Position numbers and translations under genes: made by a program. The notes beneath the pieces are model-generated. The model saw only the letters and a program-made list of their open reading frames with translations, was not told the origin of the DNA and did no database searches. From assembly GCA_006226545.1 (NCBI GenBank), contig SBGR01000025.1:124001-188000 (forward strand): a stretch of DNA of 64,000 bases, written 5' to 3'. Positions 62,001-64,000 of this stretch are shown one piece after another. Numbering within the stretch: the first letter of the stretch is position 1; every line of letters starts with the position of its first letter. This stretch comes from Bacteroidota bacterium (GTDB lineage Bacteria; Bacteroidota; Bacteroidia; UBA8524).

Positions 62001-64000
62001 GACAATGCCGCGCCATCTTTATATAACGGGAATATCCGGCATATGACCGTGGCCATTGCCAAATTCATGGAAGGAAGCCCTACGGCAAAACCAATTGGTT
62101 ATGCATACAAATACGATCAGTTGAATCGCATCAAGGAAATGAATGCCTATGACAGTATTGATATGGGCACCAATTCCTGGTATATCTCTGCCTCATCTCT
62201 TCCTTTCTACCATAACCGATTCACTTATGATGCCAACGGAAATATTTTATCACAAGTAAGAAAGGGAGGCCGGAAAGGTCCAATTGATATGGATAGTCTG
62301 GTCTACAACTATACAGCAGATAAAAACCAATTGGCCTATGTGGATGATCCTGTAAATAGTGCTAATTATGGTATCGATATCGACGATCAAAGCGCCGGCA
62401 ACTACCAATATGATCCAATTGGGAACTTGATTTCTGATGCAGTTGAAGGAATCGATAGTATCAAGTGGAACGTCTACGGAAAGATTACACATATCTACCA
62501 CAATACCTCTCGCGGACTGCCCAACCTGGAGTTCCGCTATGGACCTGACGGGCAAAGGGTGATTAAACGGGTAATTGCTGCCGGTACAGATAGTACCTTA
62601 AGTATGGAATATTATGTGAGAGACGCTTCAGGAAATATCATGGCCGTTTATGATTTGACAAATTTGGAAGAAACCAAAGCCATAGATTCATCCTACCAAA
62701 AGATTATTGGAAGATTGATACAAATTGTTGGAGCGGACTCCTTTGCCTTGTTTATCCAAAATCATTTTGTCGGAGATTCCATTTGGCTGGATTCGCTTCA
62801 GTCCTACTTGCCTCCGGCAAGCTTGACTGATTCTTTGGATAACCAGGATGTGATCGGTTGTTTAGGAGATTACCTGTATCAATATGCTTTGAGCTGCTGC
62901 GACGATTGCGACAATTGGGGTGCAGCCCAAGTGATGGATTCGCTTTTAGCTATTATGGATGCCAACCTGGAAGAACAAGCCAGTGTTTATATCGCTCAGT
63001 TTATGAGCTGTAATCCCGATAAATTGATTCAATCCTACTTAAATGATGTCACAATTGGTGATGCATTCTTAACCACCATTGATGAACAGTTTAATAGCAT
63101 TTACGGTATAGATACGACCTTACAGCATTTGTTCAATCAATTCTCCCAAGGATATCCCGGAGCTACCCCTCCTGAATCTATATGGCTATTTGGTAATGTT
63201 GATAAAGCAGTTCTTCTTGAATACTTGAAAACCAATTTTGCCGATTTAAACGGAATTGGAGAAACGGATGTTTATCAGGTGATAATTCAATCGATGAACT
63301 CCTATACTGGTGACTTGAGCAGAATTTTGAAGAACGCATATACTCCATGCGAATTCATCAAGTGCTTAAGTTCTTGCATCACTCCAGAGGGTGATCCAAT
63401 GACGGTTCAAAACGCACCGATTAGTGGATGCCACAATAATTTTACTTCGGATTTTGAAAACTACATTCAAAAATTCGGCCCGATTAAATCTAGTGCAGAC
63501 GCGAGTTACTATAAAGGCCTTCTCTCTGGGAATAACTTGAGCACAGATGCAAGAGAGAGAATAGTCCGTTGTGATCCGTCTGCGGTATTCAACGCAATGT
63601 ATCAATATGATAATTCGATTGTCGATAACCTGGTAACGTATTTTACCGGTGGAGAGATTGATGCAATTGTCAAACATTTTGAAAAGAAATACGGCTATAC
63701 CGGTTCTTCCGATCCGTATTCGGATGCTGCCTACTACCTTAAAAATGATGTGCCGTATGCGATACTAGCGGAATATCTGGAGCAATATTTCAGAGAAAAC
63801 AATCTCCTTTCATCTCTTGGAGATTTCCTCTGGCAAGAAGCCGATGCGTATGGTGATACCTTTGATGAAATCCTTCACGATTATTTACCGGATTGTGCTG
63901 TCTTTAATTGTTTAGCATCCGAATTAGAGGTTGATAGCGATAATATGCCTAGAAATCCATTGGATTCGCTGTTATTTAACCCAACTGATTTGTTTGTGGT
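56019..64000 (+). CDS. Second giant RHS/YD-repeat protein (3' end cut by window)
   Basis: The frame from the ATG at 56019 remains open to the window end, over 2650 codons with no stop. A signal peptide (KLLILALTTLAATNLYAG) starts it. The first ~1600 residues are beta-rich and Cys-containing (DTVSICYTCAYDL; CYTDCESCMDSLG). Towards 60840-62600 come YD-repeat signatures (YYYDQAGNLIKTVPPEGV; FTYDANGNILSQV; YQYDPIGNLISDAVEGI). After ~62700 a further Cys- and Asp-rich region follows. Such proteins encapsulate a C-terminal domain; here the C-terminus is outside the window, so toxin or adhesin cannot be judged. Confidence 0.88.
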   Translation, partial: MNLRKLLILALTTLAATNLYAGLEPVLTARKSGSTHLQIDSMVVVEDDKLTCIQSSNCNPTFTTTRLDGGVILGIDHEYDGCYTAYDLTVNLEVKVLDSSLNWSTHNISMSLDYDPSAGLTTDDRTIFRVKKAYKIETKITGFISSLSGGVMPENVYLENILLKERWYVMNYSTIPTMSTITSPQSDELTVSWSAVPGAEEYDLEWLYVDDFSQWNGSSISYYSASDLFYSFNQDATRISTASTTYSFKNLYEHGYLLFRVRGVNRAGDEFTQRMEGRWSSHNFGDTGRIDDFGTSGYDYYFVSTNHEDSLNWQWSSGFAEEGKSKTVISYFDGTLRSRQMVTHNSTDHFTIVGESFYDHVGRMAVSALPSPTEENVIHFYHNFNVVKGTGDPYSWHDFDTTDGILICETVAAEMDTTSGASKYYSHANPDRSDFNAYIPDANFYPLVHTEFTPDMTGRVRRQGGVGPDHQLGTGHETRYYYNSVGSQQELSSLFGVEVGNYIHYKKNMVIDPNGQVSVSYLNPAGQVIATALAGTPPANVQALEKDTAKRLIFSDLVPSNRPDPNGLSWEVNKTFSLSQPGQVNIHYGFTDIETMTTCDTVSICYTCAYDLSLVLTDDCGTILISQELPNFRPFDTTCVQDSFDYTYSATLGLGSYHLYKRLTVNEESFLAYQEVYRQNIPCVKSIDELYDSLVNTLDYSGCYTDCESCMDSLGTFAEFVQARVAEDGHDTLIVSIDSLEAIYSIEYEEYLSFCREFCDTINQCENLLMTILQDVSPGGQYMLYTYNDSGELTVTDPLSFLQSDTTLITHPRTIGLDRPMNWQADDILYLEANGDTSYIEYDGQLWKPNNVPLNIFIANWRPSWAYALAKFHPEYCYYQWCILNEDAHDFDFQMMWTMSYEEAEDQLLLNPLKINNTDAPGTYSSMSEDPFFISGSYGYSFRSSAEAQCNSYATFNGNNYSIWDMAVVMTFCPEAQDETEVISCLSAHSFGSGDTSQKNRQWDYFRSMYRGIRMVMMDSARAIYANDSNCANCFIGHNQEPLYSTSCSTRFTSNDYADKQKLFPSNREALGLDLTSGAQELTDSARVHAYAGIANQCESNCSAYADYWMQKIAGCDFDESDSLAIRDSLIRICVLGCDSYNPLGASSVAPYNTGLVTSTTFGELLESFNIPNFRSKICSEDLIEFPMPYGMDYNADNYTTIPDHCFLTEVAMLSSGECSESIENLALRELLNELIDSGWLESPSQLNLGTNLSSSGQSWLSVLTPYFSVAGTQTNYYQTHQDASGNLYMTFIADSAGVRDSCVIQLEMGLVDLPYDYSTIYNIQDFRALYSGCDDIYFNFKGQAYLSDTGLSEIPLIHTSCFKLCDPPDTLTQPERLQQAILNQYCINITLEQARNYVRMACGDTTVREFIPVELTCTRPCITCNEVYDAKSKFFTKYAGIYHIDSTNLEADTNFQELFTSFVNNEYFVNLSFEEIDYLISNCDKYTDTSGGVETDPAVYLSQFTSKDIYRLAKGCYSWSSSIDTAWQDTLLQYLTVCSSPLFNPIPAPDTISCDSLQREFAMQKARYLHDMRIEEAMADFRQNYFDACKAISGHEDFTLEYELKEYHYTLYYYDQAGNLIKTVPPEGVHLITDQDTLELVQTNRDNNTAPNYYNTPHHTFVTHYAYNTLNELKRQSTPDGGSSEFFYDNLGRLVVSQNAKQYASSTALDSIYSYTLYDQLGRIVEVGEAHSPSAMTNSISRNGGTLGAWIANCTDFRQVTFTVYEDTLTNPDILAKFGNHGQENLRNRISYVYVYGDEVGNGSNGHLTAYSYDIHGNVKTVVQDFLSLTLGNDQFGLFKMEYDYDLISENVNQVKYQHGENDQFYHKYQYDADNRIQSVYTSKDNLIWDEDASYTYYKHGPLARTEIGELKVQGMDYAYTIHGWLKGVNSASLDSSRDMGKDGWVDPNNYNRFIPRDEFGFTLGYYQGDYTAISSTDPVSKFTLYSGSGSGWDNAAPSLYNGNIRHMTVAIAKFMEGSPTAKPIGYAYKYDQLNRIKEMNAYDSIDMGTNSWYISASSLPFYHNRFTYDANGNILSQVRKGGRKGPIDMDSLVYNYTADKNQLAYVDDPVNSANYGIDIDDQSAGNYQYDPIGNLISDAVEGIDSIKWNVYGKITHIYHNTSRGLPNLEFRYGPDGQRVIKRVIAAGTDSTLSMEYYVRDASGNIMAVYDLTNLEETKAIDSSYQKIIGRLIQIVGADSFALFIQNHFVGDSIWLDSLQSYLPPASLTDSLDNQDVIGCLGDYLYQYALSCCDDCDNWGAAQVMDSLLAIMDANLEEQASVYIAQFMSCNPDKLIQSYLNDVTIGDAFLTTIDEQFNSIYGIDTTLQHLFNQFSQGYPGATPPESIWLFGNVDKAVLLEYLKTNFADLNGIGETDVYQVIIQSMNSYTGDLSRILKNAYTPCEFIKCLSSCITPEGDPMTVQNAPISGCHNNFTSDFENYIQKFGPIKSSADASYYKGLLSGNNLSTDARERIVRCDPSAVFNAMYQYDNSIVDNLVTYFTGGEIDAIVKHFEKKYGYTGSSDPYSDAAYYLKNDVPYAILAEYLEQYFRENNLLSSLGDFLWQEADAYGDTFDEILHDYLPDCAVFNCLASELEVDSDNMPRNPLDSLLFNPTDLFV

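Noticed and set aside
59539-63677. Several minus-strand frames of 60-146 codons under the second giant gene
   Set aside because: They lie opposite an open frame running from 56019 to the window end with a signal peptide and YD repeats; none has a recognisable domain.

Overview
The window looks like the chromosome of a Bacteroidota bacterium, probably Flavobacteriia-like. The signs are promoter elements of the TAnnTTTG type, a type IX secretion C-terminal sorting domain, YD-repeat giants with a Bacteroidota-style N-terminus, an integrase of the Bacteroidetes type lacking the first catalytic arginine, and A-rich leaders without strong Shine-Dalgarno sites. The species cannot be named from the sequence alone.

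Region 1 (1-14.3 kb) is ordinary backbone: an ACMSD-like decarboxylase, a TPR protein, glutamyl-Q tRNA(Asp) synthetase, a DUF3817 membrane protein, a nitroreductase, a deoxyhypusine-synthase-like enzyme, a Crp/Fnr regulator, a DinB-like protein, phosphofructokinase, a lipoprotein, a CorA transporter, a sodium:solute symporter, Lon protease and tRNA-Leu(GAG).

Region 2 (14.4-35.9 kb) starts just after the tRNA, is visibly more A+T-rich, and is a defence island. It holds (a) a CBASS locus made of a CD-NTase, an E2-like protein ending in a SEC-C zinc motif and a TIR-STING effector, preceded by a divergent HTH repressor/ImmA-type peptidase pair resembling CapH/CapP and by two tiny genes; (b) a PD-(D/E)XK protein plus a small membrane protein, bracketed by two diverged copies of a ~130-bp non-coding repeat; (c) a Wadjet (JetABCD-like) SMC operon that continues into a fifth gene, a 1089-aa GHKL ATPase with a C-terminal nuclease-like domain; (d) HTH regulators, a T9SS-secreted protein, a DUF2958 protein, an XRE/PD-(D/E)XK pair and a membrane protein with a PH-like N-terminus.

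Region 3 (36-44.4 kb) has mobile-element character: an IntDOT-like integrase, small element genes, an excisionase-like HTH protein, a compact second tyrosine recombinase with a 9-bp inverted repeat beside it, a ParB-like protein, an orphan C5 DNA methyltransferase, a protein with family-A-polymerase-like palm motifs, and a Gp37/Gp68 (DUF5131) protein. No relaxase, conjugation or phage structural genes are seen.

Region 4 (44.5-64 kb) is one tightly packed operon of secreted or surface proteins: a probable beta-barrel protein, a secreted protein, a lipoprotein, a 2333-aa YD-repeat-family giant, a small secreted protein, and a second giant that remains open from 56019 to the window end. The most distinctive candidates are the five-gene Wadjet operon, the STING-CBASS with an E2-SEC-C protein, and the polymerase-like protein.
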